Below are positions 27,559 through 40,320 of a DNA stretch of 64,000 nucleotides, one piece after another. A program made the position numbers and the translations under genes. The stretch's first letter is position 1; each line of letters begins with the position of its first letter. Source of the DNA: CAVQOB01 sp963714325 (lineage in GTDB: Bacteria > Pseudomonadota > Alphaproteobacteria > Rhizobiales > Hyphomicrobiaceae); assembly GCA_963714325.1 (NCBI GenBank), contig CAVQOB010000011.1, positions 1 through 64,000 on the forward strand, given 5' to 3'. The notes below the pieces were generated by a model. The model did not search any database. It was given only the letters and a program-made list of their open reading frames with translations, and was not told the origin of the DNA.

Positions 27559-30351
27559 TCACAAATCCGTCTCGATATAAAGGCTTACCAGATCAAATCC
27601 GACGGCGAGCGCGGTGGCGTTGTTGCTCCGCCACATCTGCACCCCCATCATCGTCGTTGCGACCGGCAGGTTGGTCGAGAGCGTGCCTACCGCGACGTTG
27701 GCGGTGCCGAGCCGCTCGACGCGATAGCCGATCGTCGTGCCGTTGGGCGGACAGAAGAGAGCCAGCTCGTAGGCATCCGCCGTCAAGGTGTTGGCCGGGA
27801 AATTGACCCCGAGGTCGATGGTCTGCGCCGCAGCCGCGTCGCGCGTCACCAGTTGCAGGTTGCTCGACGTCGAAATCTGCGCCAGGCCGATCGTATTGTT
27901 CACCGTATTCGGCTCGACGTTGGTCGGCGCGCCGGGCGTCCCGGACAAGCCGACGAACATGCGGGCGCCGGCCACCGTCGCCGCATCCGAGACGACGAAG
28001 CGGGTCACGAAAAAGAAGCCACCGAGGCCCGCCGCATTGCCGCGCCAGAACTGCGCTACCCCCTGCCGCGCACCGGCGAGCGATCCCGCCGTTGCCGCCG
28101 AGACGTAGCCGATACGCCGGAGCGAGTTCGCGAGGTTTGTCGACGAGGCGTTGCGGGTCGTCGTCGTGCCGGTCGCGGTCGGCGACGCGATGCCATCGGC
28201 GGGCGGCGCGGTGGTGGCGTTGCCCGCCGGGTTCCAGCGGCCGATCCGGTTGCGCGCGAAACTCGTCTGCAGGCTCATATTGAGGCCGGACGGGTCGATG
28301 ATCGCGGGGAGAATGCGGCCGGCGATATTCTTGGCGGAGTGTTTGACGAAGCCCGCCGATGGCGCGGTCGGCGCGGCGTTGACGGCGATGATCAGATCGC
28401 CGCCGTGGATTTCGGCATTGGCCGCGCCGGCGAAGGCGCCGGCATTGTTGTACTGCAATTCGCCGGTGGTGCCGGCCGGCGAGCCGCCGCCGCCACCGAC
28501 CGGTGGCACCGTCCAGGTCCCGTCAGCCTTGAGGAACTTGCCGCCGGCGGCATCACCCGCGTTCGGTGCGGGAACGAGGCCCTTGGCGCCGCCCGCACCT
28601 GCGTCACCAGTGACCTCGTTCAAGAGCGCAGTCGCCTGCGTCGCGGTCAGGTCTTCGACGTTGCCGGATCCAGCGGTGGCGCGGCCCTTCAACGTCGCGG
28701 TCGCAACCTGCGCCAGTTTGGCGTTGGAGACGGCATTGGCGGCGATTGCAGTCGCGAACGAACCGGTGCCAGTACCGGTCACGTCGCCGGTCAGCGTGAT
28801 GGTCTGATCACCCGTGTTGGTACCGCTCGAGGCGCCCGCAAACGTTCCCGATTGCGTTGCCAGTGTGCCAAGCCCGAGCGTCGTTCGTTGCGCCGCCGCG
28901 TCCGCGTCATCGATGAGCGCGCGCCCGGCCGCGGAGCAGGTGATCTCCTCGATGGATCCGGCACCCGCTGTCAGGCGGCCGAGCAACTTGTCCGTCGCGC
29001 TGACGTTCTGAATCTTACTGTAGGAAACAGCCTGCGGGTCGACCGTCCACACCGTGCCGGAGCCGGCTACGGTAATGTCGCCCTTGTCGCCGTCACTGAT
29101 CCCGCCGCCACCCGACGGCACCATCCACGTGCCGTCCTCGCGCAGGAAGTTCGTCGCCCCCGCGGTCGTCGATGGCGCGGGGACCAGGCCCTTGGCCGCC
29201 GAGGCGCCAGACGCCACAAATGCCGGCAGCATCGCTGCCGCCTGCGCGGCGGTCAGATCGGTGGCATTCGCGGTGGCGCCGGAGTTGTTGCCCTTCAGCG
29301 TATTTGCGGGCATCGGCGCCGCCTTGGCATTGGTCACCGCGTTGTTGGCGATGGTCGTTGCCAGACTGCCGGCTGGGTTGGTGACGTCGCCGGTATGTGC
29401 CGGCTCCTGCGCCGCTTGCAGGGTGCCGGTCGCCTGCGTGCTGAGGTTCACGCTTGCCGCGGTTGCCAAGGCTCCAAGGCCGGAGACGTCGGCGTTTGAA
29501 ATCGTCAGCGCCGTCTTGAGAGCCGCGAGCGTCACGTCCGATGGGGCCGCCACCGCACCGCTGACGTTCGCCTTCACCGTGCCGGCGGCCATGGCTGCTT
29601 GCTTGGGGTTGGTGATCGTGCCGGCATCGATCGTCCACACGGTGCCGGTGCCGGAAACCGTAATATCGCCCTTGTCGCCGTCACTGACCCCGCCGCCGAA
29701 GGTCGTAAAGGGGAACGAGCACACGCCCGTCGTCTTGTCGACGATGAGCGCTTCCTTCCAGGCCGCGCCGTCCGGGCTGACCTTGAAATGGAAATGATCG
29801 TCGCCCGTCGTGCCCATCTCGGCACGGCCAGAGAACGCCGTCTGGAACAGGAAGCTCGCCGTATCGGCGGTTGTGTTCTTGTTGACCTTCACCTGATGGC
29901 CGGCGCCCTCGTGATTGAGCAGCGTGTTCGGCGACGAGACGGCAAGCCGATTGGTCGAGTCGGCCGTCGCATTGACGCCAACCAGCGGCACCGGATTGAC
30001 CATTGCCGCACCGCCGGAGACGATGACCCAGGCGGTGCCATCGCAGACGACCAGCGTGTCTTCGTCAGCCACCCAGGCGAGCCATCCCTCGCGCGGCGCA
30101 ATCAAAATCCAGGCGTCGTCCTGGAACGCGGCGATGCTGCCGGCCTGGCCCGTCCAGGCGCCCGTAGGCGACGCGGCAACGATGTAGCGCGCACCATTCG
30201 CAGGCGTGGCCGGCGGCGTTGCCAGATCACGGTCCAGCACGGTGATCTGGACCAACGCATCGAGCCGGCGCAGCGCCTCGTTGAGGGTGACATGCTTCTG
30301 CGCCTGGGCAGCGTAGAGGTAGGGCAAAGAAAGGTTCGGCGAGGTGTCCAT
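27559..30351 (-). CDS. Phage tail-fibre-like protein with DUF2793 N-terminus
   Basis: This 930-aa protein begins with a DUF2793 domain (about residues 1-110: LPYLYAAQAQKHVTLNEALR, then the GWLAWVADEDTLVVCDGTAW end). This domain is found in alphaproteobacterial prophage and gene-transfer-agent tail proteins. The middle (about 210-640) is built of imperfect repeats typical of tail fibres: ISDGDKGDITVAGSGTVWTV twice or more, GTNTGDQTITLTGDVTGTGTG, and LKGRATAGSGNVEDLT. The C-terminal 280 residues look like a globular receptor-binding or carbohydrate-binding region. No other phage gene is nearby. It may be a remnant or a domesticated orphan. Confidence 0.8.
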   Translation of the reverse strand: MDTSPNLSLPYLYAAQAQKHVTLNEALRRLDALVQITVLDRDLATPPATPANGARYIVAASPTGAWTGQAGSIAAFQDDAWILIAPREGWLAWVADEDTLVVCDGTAWVIVSGGAAMVNPVPLVGVNATADSTNRLAVSSPNTLLNHEGAGHQVKVNKNTTADTASFLFQTAFSGRAEMGTTGDDHFHFKVSPDGAAWKEALIVDKTTGVCSFPFTTFGGGVSDGDKGDITVSGTGTVWTIDAGTITNPKQAAMAAGTVKANVSGAVAAPSDVTLAALKTALTISNADVSGLGALATAASVNLSTQATGTLQAAQEPAHTGDVTNPAGSLATTIANNAVTNAKAAPMPANTLKGNNSGATANATDLTAAQAAAMLPAFVASGASAAKGLVPAPSTTAGATNFLREDGTWMVPSGGGGISDGDKGDITVAGSGTVWTVDPQAVSYSKIQNVSATDKLLGRLTAGAGSIEEITCSAAGRALIDDADAAAQRTTLGLGTLATQSGTFAGASSGTNTGDQTITLTGDVTGTGTGSFATAIAANAVSNAKLAQVATATLKGRATAGSGNVEDLTATQATALLNEVTGDAGAGGAKGLVPAPNAGDAAGGKFLKADGTWTVPPVGGGGGSPAGTTGELQYNNAGAFAGAANAEIHGGDLIIAVNAAPTAPSAGFVKHSAKNIAGRILPAIIDPSGLNMSLQTSFARNRIGRWNPAGNATTAPPADGIASPTATGTTTTRNASSTNLANSLRRIGYVSAATAGSLAGARQGVAQFWRGNAAGLGGFFFVTRFVVSDAATVAGARMFVGLSGTPGAPTNVEPNTVNNTIGLAQISTSSNLQLVTRDAAAAQTIDLGVNFPANTLTADAYELALFCPPNGTTIGYRVERLGTANVAVGTLSTNLPVATTMMGVQMWRSNNATALAVGFDLVSLYIETDL

Positions 30352-30689
30352 GGGGCGGCTTCGGTCCTGAGAAAAATACTTCGCCTGTCAGGATAAGCGC
30401 ATTTGAGGGGGCGTACATTTCGGCCGATCTCGGTTAATTTCTGGGGGGTCGGGCAGCCGTGCGCCGTCAAGGCGCAAAACGATCAAGGCTGGACATCAGG
30501 CGTATCTGTCCGCTCGCCTCGATGATATCCCGGTTGAAAAGGCGCCTGCGAGCCGGTACAAGCGGCGCATGGCCTCGCTCCGATCCAGACTGATCCTGAT
30601 GCGAATTATGGTCCCGGCGGCTTAAGAGCACCCGGGCCTGAACGCTTGTCGCTTTGTTTCCGATCGGTCTCCAAACCTCAAAAAGATCC
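30352..30689. other. Intergenic region upstream of ileS
   Basis: This divergent control region lies between the tail-like gene (minus) and ileS (plus). I see no gene and no clear T-box or other leader element. Confidence 0.5.
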
Positions 30690-33832
<3,143 letters not shown>

Positions 33833-33845
33833 CGCGGTCTGCGCC

Positions 33846-34716
33846 TTACACCGCCCACTCGCCGGAGTGCGCGAAGGCCCAGTAGGCTTCGCGCGCTTGG
33901 CGATAAAGCGGGCCGGGCTGCATGACTTTGTTTTCGAGTTGGATCACCGGTACGACCTTCGAATAGTTGCCGGCAGTGAACATTTCATCGGCATTCAGGA
34001 AGTCCTCGACCCTGAGCGTCGCCTCAACGACTTCGGTGCCGCCCGCGCGCAGCAGCTTGACCACCCGCTGGCGCGTGATGCCATTGAGAAATGTGCCGTT
34101 GGGCGCCGGCGTGTAGGCGACCCCGCCGCGCACCATGAAGATATTGGAGGACGCCGTCTCCGCGACATTGCCGAGCATATCCAGCACCAGCGCATTGCCG
34201 AACCCCTTGGCGGCTGCCTCGCGGAGGGCGCGCGCGTTGTTGGGATAAAGCGCGCCGGTCTTGATATCGGTCGGCATCGTCTCGATGGTCGGGCGGCGAA
34301 ACGACGAGACGGTGAGTTTGGCGCCGACCGGCTCGGGCATCGCTGCGACAAACAGCGATAGGCAGAACTTCGTCGAACTCAGGATCGGGCACGATCATCG
34401 TAACGCCGCCGTGCTCCGGCCAGTACATCGGCTTCACATAGAGCGCTTCGCCGCGCTTGAACTTGGTCGCCCCTTGCCGCGTCAGCCGCACGATCTCGGT
34501 AGCCGTCATGGTCGGGTTCATGCCCATCTTCCGCGCGCTCTCATTGACTCGCTCGGCATGCCTGTTGATATCCGGCATGACGCCCTCGAACACCCGCGCA
34601 CCGTCAAAAACCGACGACCCTTGCCACGCCGCATGCGTGCGCGGCCCCATGATCAGCGGATTGCCGGGCAGCCACTGGCCCTCGAACCACGTCCAGGTTT
34701 CGGAATGTTCGGCCAT
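33846..34716 (-). pseudogene. Branched-chain aminotransferase family (class IV), frameshifted
   Basis: Two frames combine to a class IV PLP aminotransferase of about 290 aa, most like branched-chain or D-amino acid aminotransferases. The first part runs from ATG 34716 (MAEHSETWTWFEGQWLPGNP), with GAMGxR-like region QGSSVFDGARVFEG, to about 34368. One extra base there (GAAGTTC where GAATTC restores the frame) shifts to the second part. That part holds the PLP Lys region PTDIKTGALYPNNARA, GNVAETASSNIFMV and the phosphate-binding NGTFLNGITR. It lies opposite to and between ileS and lspA. It would be functional if the single base is an error. Confidence 0.82.
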
Positions 34717-34846
34717 GGGCATATCTCTCGGGTTGTTCAAGTCAGGAGGCCGCCGCGATCCGCCGACAATACAGCGAAACGGTCGGCCGCCAAGGACATC
34801 CCCCGCGAGCCTTGCGGCAGGCGCCGTGTCGATCTATGGAAAGCGC

Positions 34847-35380
34847 ATGAACACGCCCCCCTCGCCTGCCCTCGCATCCTCACTCATCGGCTCGTTTACG
34901 CGACTGGGCTGGCTCTGGGCGATCGCGACGTTCGCGCTCGATCAGAGCCACAAATGGTGGATGCTGCTGATCTACAAGATCGAGGAAAAGGGCCGGGTCG
35001 CCCTGACGCCGTTCTTCGATCTGGTTTACGTCAAGAACCTCGGCGTCAGTTACGGCATGTTCGCCACCGGCAGCCAGGCCGGCCAGATCGCGCTTGCCGT
35101 CTTCGCGGCCTTGTCCGTCGTAGCGCTGACCGTCTGGCTGGCCCGCGGCGCGATGAACCGGCTGCTGGCGATCAGCATCGGCCTGATTATGGGCGGCGCA
35201 CTTGGCAATGCGCTGGATCGACTTGTTCTCGGCGGGGTTGCGGACTTCTTTCAATTGCACGCATTCGGGTTTTACTGGTACGTGTTCAATATCGCTGATA
35301 TCGCGATCGTTGCCGGGGTGATCGGGCTGTTGTATGACTCCTATGGTCCGAATCAGGGTGCCGCCTCTAAGGCGCCATGA
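34847..35380 (+). CDS. lspA: Lipoprotein signal peptidase
   Basis: Signal peptidase II (177 aa) cleaves lipoprotein signal peptides in the inner membrane. It has four hydrophobic segments. Both catalytic Asp motifs are present: GGALGNALDRL with Asp124 and VFNIADIAI with Asp151. A GGAAAG site precedes the ATG at 34847; a longer upstream frame is a shadow of the aminotransferase. A lipoprotein gene follows directly. The position after ileS is the usual bacterial arrangement, here split by the minus-strand aminotransferase. Confidence 0.93.
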   Translation: MNTPPSPALASSLIGSFTRLGWLWAIATFALDQSHKWWMLLIYKIEEKGRVALTPFFDLVYVKNLGVSYGMFATGSQAGQIALAVFAALSVVALTVWLARGAMNRLLAISIGLIMGGALGNALDRLVLGGVADFFQLHAFGFYWYVFNIADIAIVAGVIGLLYDSYGPNQGAASKAP

Positions 35381-35420
35381 TTCCGCGATCCAAGGACGTA
35401 TGCACCGGGGGACAGCAGGT

Positions 35421-35882
35421 ATGACCGGCGTTCAAATAAGCTTCATGCATTGCGCCCGCACGGCCCTATTGGCGGTGACCCTGGCGCTGTCGGGGTGTGC
35501 GTCGGACGGACTTGAACTGAACGGCAAGATCTTCGACTGGATGGGCGTCAGTGAATCGGCGCAGGCCGCCAACAAGCGTGAGCCTAAGTTGGCTGACCGC
35601 GCCGGACTGATCGTACCGCCAAATCTCGCACGCCTGCCGGAACCCGGCTCCGAGCAGCCGCAAGACGCCAATTTCAATCTGAATGATCCTGACCAGAAGC
35701 GCATTGCCGCCGCTGCCGATCGCGAGCGCGAGCACAAGGCCTACTGCTCAGGTGAAAAGAATTGGAAAGAACGCGCCCTCGATAAGAACGCGACGGCAGC
35801 GCGCAGCCCCTATGGGCCGTGCAACCTCTTGATTGGTGACAGCCTGCAACCGTCCAATACCGGCACGCAGACCAAGCGCTGA
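35421..35882 (+). CDS. Hypothetical lipoprotein
   Basis: This protein of about 153 aa has a lipoprotein signal: a hydrophobic stretch ARTALLAVTLAL followed by the lipobox LSGC. The mature part is hydrophilic and Pro/Asn/Asp-rich. It has a charged segment PDQKRIAAAADREREHKAYC and a late Cys pair that could form a disulfide. The ATG at 35421 is preceded by GGGGAC at moderate distance; the ATG at 35445 would also work and gives a more typical signal length. The gene follows lspA by 40 bases and precedes the M16 peptidases, so it is probably in the same operon. The function is unknown. Confidence 0.65.
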   Translation: MTGVQISFMHCARTALLAVTLALSGCASDGLELNGKIFDWMGVSESAQAANKREPKLADRAGLIVPPNLARLPEPGSEQPQDANFNLNDPDQKRIAAAADREREHKAYCSGEKNWKERALDKNATAARSPYGPCNLLIGDSLQPSNTGTQTKR

Positions 35883-36171
35883 TCCGTGCCCGCCCGGTCG
35901 GAAATGATCCGCACCGGGCGACGCGGCAACGACGCGAAACGACCAGCGAGCGCGAACGCGCCGCTAAAGATTGCCGCATTGTCATTTGACAACGGACAGA
36001 TCCAAGCCGACATGATCGGAGCAGAACGACGGACCGTATCACCAGATGCGCCAACAGCGCGATATTGCCCCGTTGTCTATCGTTTCGACCCGTTCCCTCC
36101 ACTGACGCCCCCCACCGTCTCTAGGAGCCTGCCACTGATGTCCTTCCGCTTCTTCGCGGTCTATTTGCACG

Positions 36172-37530
36172 GTGATCGCAACACTCATGTTTGCTCAATC
36201 CTTCGCCATCCTCGAAGCCAACGCCGCATCGCGCGTGGCTGAGTTCAAACTCGCCAATGGCATGCAGGTCGTGGTAGTTCCCGACCTGCGCGCGCCCGTC
36301 GTCACCCACATGGTCTGGTACCGGGTCGGCGCCGCCGATGAACCCAAAGGCGTCTCCGGCATCGCCCACTTCCTCGAGCATCTGATGTTCAAGGCAACCG
36401 ACAAAATCCCGTCGGGCGAATTCTCAAAAACGGTCGCGCGGCTTGGCGGCAACGACAACGCCTTCACCGGCCATGACGCCACCGCCTATTTCCAACGCGT
36501 CGCCAAGGACCGGCTGCCGAAGCTGATGGAGATGGAAGCCGATCGGATGATCAACCTGCGGCTCGATGAAAAGGAAGTTCTGACCGAACGCGAGGTGATC
36601 ATCGAGGAACGGCGTTCGCGCACCGAGAACAGCCCACAGGCGATCCTCGACGAGCAAATGTCGGCGGCACTGTACCAGCATCACAGCTATGGCATTCCCG
36701 TCATCGGCTGGATGCACGAGATGCAGAAGCTGTCGCGCGCCGACGCGCTCGCCTTCTACAAGCGCCACTATGCGCCGAACAACGCCATCCTCGTCGTCAC
36801 CGGCGACGTCCAAGCCGACGAAGTCAGGGCGCTGGCCGAGACGACCTATGGGCGCATCAAAGCCAATCCCGAGATCACAGCGCGGGTACGCGCCAGCGAG
36901 CCTGAGCACCGCGCGCCACGCCGCCTCGAATATCGCGACCCCCGCGCCGGCAAGGCAACGGTTATCCGCTACTACTTCGCGCCGAGCTATAATACCGCGG
37001 CCAGCGGCGAAGCCGAAGCGCTCGAACTGCTGATGAAGATCGTCGGCCAGGGCTCGACCAGCCGCTTATATCAGCGCCTCGTCGTCAAGGATCAGATCGC
37101 CTCCAGCGCCAGCGGCTACTTCAGCGGCTCCGGCCTCGATAGCGGCAAGATCGCCGTCAGCGCCGTCGCCGCCGATGGCAACACGCTCGAAAAGGTCGAA
37201 GCCGGCATCGATGCCGTGCTCGCGGAAGTCAAAGCCGGCGGCGTCACGCAGGAAGAGCTCGACCGGGCCAAGAAGACCTATATCGCCGATTACATCTATG
37301 AGACCGACAATCAATCGACACTCGCACGCCGTTACGGCTGGGGCATGGTCGTTGGCCGCACCATCGCGCAAATCGACAGCTGGCCGAAGGACATCGCCGC
37401 CGTCACCCTCGATCAGGTCAAGCAAGCCGCCGTCAAACATCTGATCCTGCGGCGCTCGGTGACCGGTATTCTGCTGCCGGTCGCGCCGGAAGGCGAGCCC
37501 GTCGCCGCCGTCAAGCCGACGCGGTCGTGA
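36172..37530 (+). CDS. M16 family zinc peptidase (active subunit)
   Basis: This pitrilysin-type metallopeptidase (452 aa from a GTG at 36172) carries the inverted zinc motif HFLEH in IAHFLEHLMFKAT. The downstream Glu is in REVIIEERRSRTENSP, and the C-terminal substrate-binding region follows. A true start at ATG 36138 is attractive: AGGAG sits 9 bases upstream, and with one base removed between 36160 and 36172 the protein gains a complete signal peptide (MSFRFFAVYL... IATLMFAQSFAILEANA). It would act in the periplasm. The next gene is an M16 relative lacking the zinc motif, and active/inactive pairs like this form heterodimers. Confidence 0.88.
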   Translation: MIATLMFAQSFAILEANAASRVAEFKLANGMQVVVVPDLRAPVVTHMVWYRVGAADEPKGVSGIAHFLEHLMFKATDKIPSGEFSKTVARLGGNDNAFTGHDATAYFQRVAKDRLPKLMEMEADRMINLRLDEKEVLTEREVIIEERRSRTENSPQAILDEQMSAALYQHHSYGIPVIGWMHEMQKLSRADALAFYKRHYAPNNAILVVTGDVQADEVRALAETTYGRIKANPEITARVRASEPEHRAPRRLEYRDPRAGKATVIRYYFAPSYNTAASGEAEALELLMKIVGQGSTSRLYQRLVVKDQIASSASGYFSGSGLDSGKIAVSAVAADGNTLEKVEAGIDAVLAEVKAGGVTQEELDRAKKTYIADYIYETDNQSTLARRYGWGMVVGRTIAQIDSWPKDIAAVTLDQVKQAAVKHLILRRSVTGILLPVAPEGEPVAAVKPTRS

Positions 37531-37540
37531 GGGCACAGTC

Positions 37541-38969
37541 ATGAACACCTCAACAACGCAGCCGACGGCTACCACAGCAACCACCGCTCGGGCGCCAAAG
37601 GGCGCACTGCCATCGCTTGGCCTACTTGCCGCTCTGGCGGCCGGCGTCCTCGCTCTCGTCGCATATCTCGCGACTCCTCCCGTTTCCCAGCCAAAGGCCC
37701 AGAGCACGTCCATGAAAATCCAGGAGATCACGTCCAAGTCCGGCATCAAGGCCTGGCTGGTCGAGGAGCACAGCGTGCCGCTGATGGCGATGCGGTATTC
37801 CTTTGATGGCGGCAACACGCAAGACCCCGACGGCAAGGAAGGCCTCGCCAATTTCATCACCGGCATGATGGACGAAGGCGCCGGCGACATGGACTCAACC
37901 AAGTTCCAGGCACGCGTCGAAGAAATCGCCATGCGGATGTCGTTCGAGGACGGCCGCGACAACCTGTACGGTTCATTCGAAACACTGACCGAAAACCGCG
38001 CGGCCGCCGTTGACCTGCTGGCCCTCGCTGTGAACAAACCGCGCTTTGACGCCGATGCCGTCGATCGCGTGCGAGGCCAGTTGATGGCCGGGCTCACCTA
38101 CGCCGCGCGTAATCCGGAAACCGTCGCATCGAAGGAATTCATGGCGCTCGGCTTCGCTGGTCACGCCTATGGGCGGCCAACGAACGGCACGGCCGAGAGC
38201 CTGACGACCATCACCGGCGCCGATCTCGAAGGCTACCGGAAACGGATCTTTGCCCGCGACACCCTGCGCATCGTCATCGTCGGCGACATCACCGCGACCG
38301 ATGCCGGGGCGTTGATCGACCAGGTGTTCGGCACACTCCCAGCCAAAGCAGACCTCAAGCCCATCGCCCAGGTCGCCGTGAAGCCTGCGGAGAAGCTCAA
38401 GGTCATCGAGATGGACGTGCCGCAGTCGGTCGCGCGCTTCGGTCTCGGCGCGATGATGCGCAAAGACAAGGACTTCATGGCCGGATTCGTGCTCAACCAT
38501 CTGATCGGCGGCGGCGGGTTCTCATCACGGCTGATGGAAGAGGTGCGTGAGAAGCGCGGCCTTGCCTATTCAGTCTACAGCTACCTGCAGCCGTTGCAGA
38601 AAACGTCGATCTACGCTGGCGGAGTCGCGACCAAGAACGAGGAGATCGGCAAGTCGCTCGACGTGATCCGGGCCGAACTCAAGCGCATGGCGAGCGAGGG
38701 CCCGAACGAGAAGGAACTCAACAACGCCAAGTCTAACCTGACCGGGTCCTTTGCGCTGCGCTTCGACACCAACGCCAAGATCGCCAATCAGCTGCTCTAT
38801 TTCCTCGGTGAAGGATTTCCCGACCGCCTACGTGCAGACGCGCAATGCCGAGGTCGAAGCGGTGACGCTCGCCGACGTCAAGCGCGTCGCCAAACGCCTG
38901 TTCGACAACGATGATCTCTTCGTCGTCGTCGTCGGCAAGCCCAAGGGCCTCGCCGGCAGCAAGAGTTGA
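37541..38969 (+). CDS. M16 family peptidase-like protein (inactive subunit), 3' frameshift
   Basis: This protein of about 475 aa has an N-terminal membrane anchor (SLGLLAALAAGVLALVAYLA) and an M16 fold. The zinc motif is replaced by LANFITGMMDEGAG, so it is the non-catalytic partner. It keeps the Arg/Tyr region EEVREKRGLAYSVYSYL typical of inactive M16B subunits. Near 38813 an extra G shifts the frame. In the shifted frame the conserved end TAYVQTRNAEVEAVTLADVK and VVVVGKPKGLAG follows to 38969, while the uncorrected frame stops at 38914 with a nonsense tail. The start is 10 bases after the upstream M16 gene. Confidence 0.85.
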
Positions 38970-39490
38970 ACGCCAGGCGATGTCTCAGGGGCTGCCAGGC
39001 GCGCCGACAGTGACGCGCCGCCGGAAACGTTACAGGTCCGCTTCCATGCGCAGGGCCATTCAATACACCCTGCTTCAACACAAAAGCTGTCATCCCGGGG
39101 CTTGTCCCCCGGACCCATCGTGCAAAAGACCGAGGCATGAGTGTGTGGCGCGATTTTACCCGGCAATACATGCCGGGACGACAACGGCGCGTGCGGCGCC
39201 GCCGAGGCTGAATTGAATTGCCCTGCTTCCAGGCCCCCGCCGCAACTTAATTCCAACACTTGGCCGGCGTTTGCTGCTACACTCAACTCCGACGCATTGA
39301 CCGCAGCCGCGGCCCCTGTGCTCCCGGCATCGGCCGTGGGCCACTTTCGCGCTTCCCCGTGACGACGACTGCTGCGCGACGAACCGTTCCAGCGCCAGCT
39401 CATGAACTTGGAACCCAGCTCTTGAACTTGGATCAATGAGTGCTTCGATGACAATTGGCCCGACGCAGTCGCATGCCCAGGAGGTTCCCC
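38970..39490. other. Intergenic region with a palindromic repeat
   Basis: No gene is supported. At 39087-39120 TGTCATCCCGGGGCTTGTCC is followed by CCCCGGACCCATCG, an imperfect hairpin of the kind common between Hyphomicrobiales genes. An opposing fragment (CATGCCGGGACGAC) lies near 39170-39183. Confidence 0.5.
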
Positions 39491-39730
39491 ATGGCCTCGC
39501 ATAAGTTTCGCGTTGGCCAGATGGTCGATTACAACGCATCCGGGCGAATCGGCGTACCGTCATCGGCACGGCCGTATAAAATTCTGCGTCTTCTCCCGGC
39601 CGACAGTGACGAACATCGCTACCGTATCAAGACCATCACGGAAGCCTACGAGCGTATCGCCCGGGAGAGTGAACTTTCACCACCCCAGCCGACCAACGGC
39701 GACGTACCCACAACAACGACGAACCCATAA
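39491..39730 (+). CDS. Conserved small hypothetical protein
   Basis: This 79-aa protein begins MASHKFRVGQMVDYNASGR and contains RPYKILRLLPADSDEHRYRI. It looks like a small beta-rich (SH3-like) domain with basic and aromatic residues, followed by a Thr/Pro tail. A strong AGGAGG site lies 6-7 bases before the ATG at 39491. It precedes a tiny basic protein gene by 27 bases, so the two are likely co-transcribed. The function is unknown. Confidence 0.7.
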   Translation: MASHKFRVGQMVDYNASGRIGVPSSARPYKILRLLPADSDEHRYRIKTITEAYERIARESELSPPQPTNGDVPTTTTNP

Positions 39731-39757
39731 CAACAATGAACATTTCTGGAGGCGGAC

Positions 39758-39895
39758 ATGGCTAAAGGCCAAACACGATCGAATCGCGAAGTCAGGAAGC
39801 CGAAGCAGGAGAAAGTCAAAGTCAGCGCGGCGGCAGCCTCCGTTCCCGCGACGTTTGCCAAATCCGGCAAGCCCGGACAAAAGGGCAAGAAGTAA
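39758..39895 (+). CDS. Very small basic protein, 45 aa
   Basis: The protein begins MAKGQTRSNREVRKPKQEK and ends with GKPGQKGKK, so it is strongly basic and probably disordered. GGAGG lies 5 bases before the ATG. The sequence style (MAKGQxRSNRExRKPK) is one I recall from small conserved proteins of Hyphomicrobiales with no assigned role. RNA or DNA binding is possible from composition only. Confidence 0.65.
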   Translation: MAKGQTRSNREVRKPKQEKVKVSAAAASVPATFAKSGKPGQKGKK

Positions 39896-39916
39896 CGTCC
39901 CTCGAGCGTTGCCTGG

Positions 39917-40123
39917 TCAATCTTCAAGCATGTTGAGCGCCGCTTTGCGCTCGGCATGCTTGAGGCGCAGGAACAGCTTACGGGCGTTCTTGATATCGGG
40001 CTCAGTGCCGGTCTCGGCCGCCTTGCGCAGCGCCAATGTGGTGGGATGATCGGCGCCGACAATGAAATTCAGCGCTTTTGCCAGCTTGGCCATCGCTCCC
40101 GCATCAATTTTTCCTTCGTCCAT
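39917..40123 (-). CDS. Small hypothetical protein, 68 aa
   Basis: This small helical protein begins MDEGKIDAGAMAKLAKALN and ends with LKHAERKAALNMLED. Its composition is protein-like and it contains no recognised domain. It lies on the minus strand between the 45-aa gene and pgi, convergent with the former. The start could also be the ATG at 40135. The function is unknown. Confidence 0.5.
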   Translation of the reverse strand: MDEGKIDAGAMAKLAKALNFIVGADHPTTLALRKAAETGTEPDIKNARKLFLRLKHAERKAALNMLED

Positions 40124-40320
40124 CGCTTCCCCCAACTGTCATGCATGCCCTGCGAACTCCGAACGCTTGCCCACCATGGCACGATCAGCCGCGGATCGTA
40201 ACGACGATTCAAGCCTGGGATTTGGCACCGGCCCGACCATTGTGTACCACTGCCGCCAAAGACTTGGCGCGGCAACCATGCTCGCGTAGGCAAGGACACA
40301 GGGACGGGGACTGATTCGCA

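Noticed and set aside
27853..29499. 548-codon frame opposite the tail-like gene
   Set aside because: Arg-rich antisense shadow of a real coding gene with clear repeats on the minus strand.
30352..30689. T-box or other leader in front of ileS
   Set aside because: No specifier/antiterminator-like pairing or terminator was found, and T-boxes are not typical of alphaproteobacteria.
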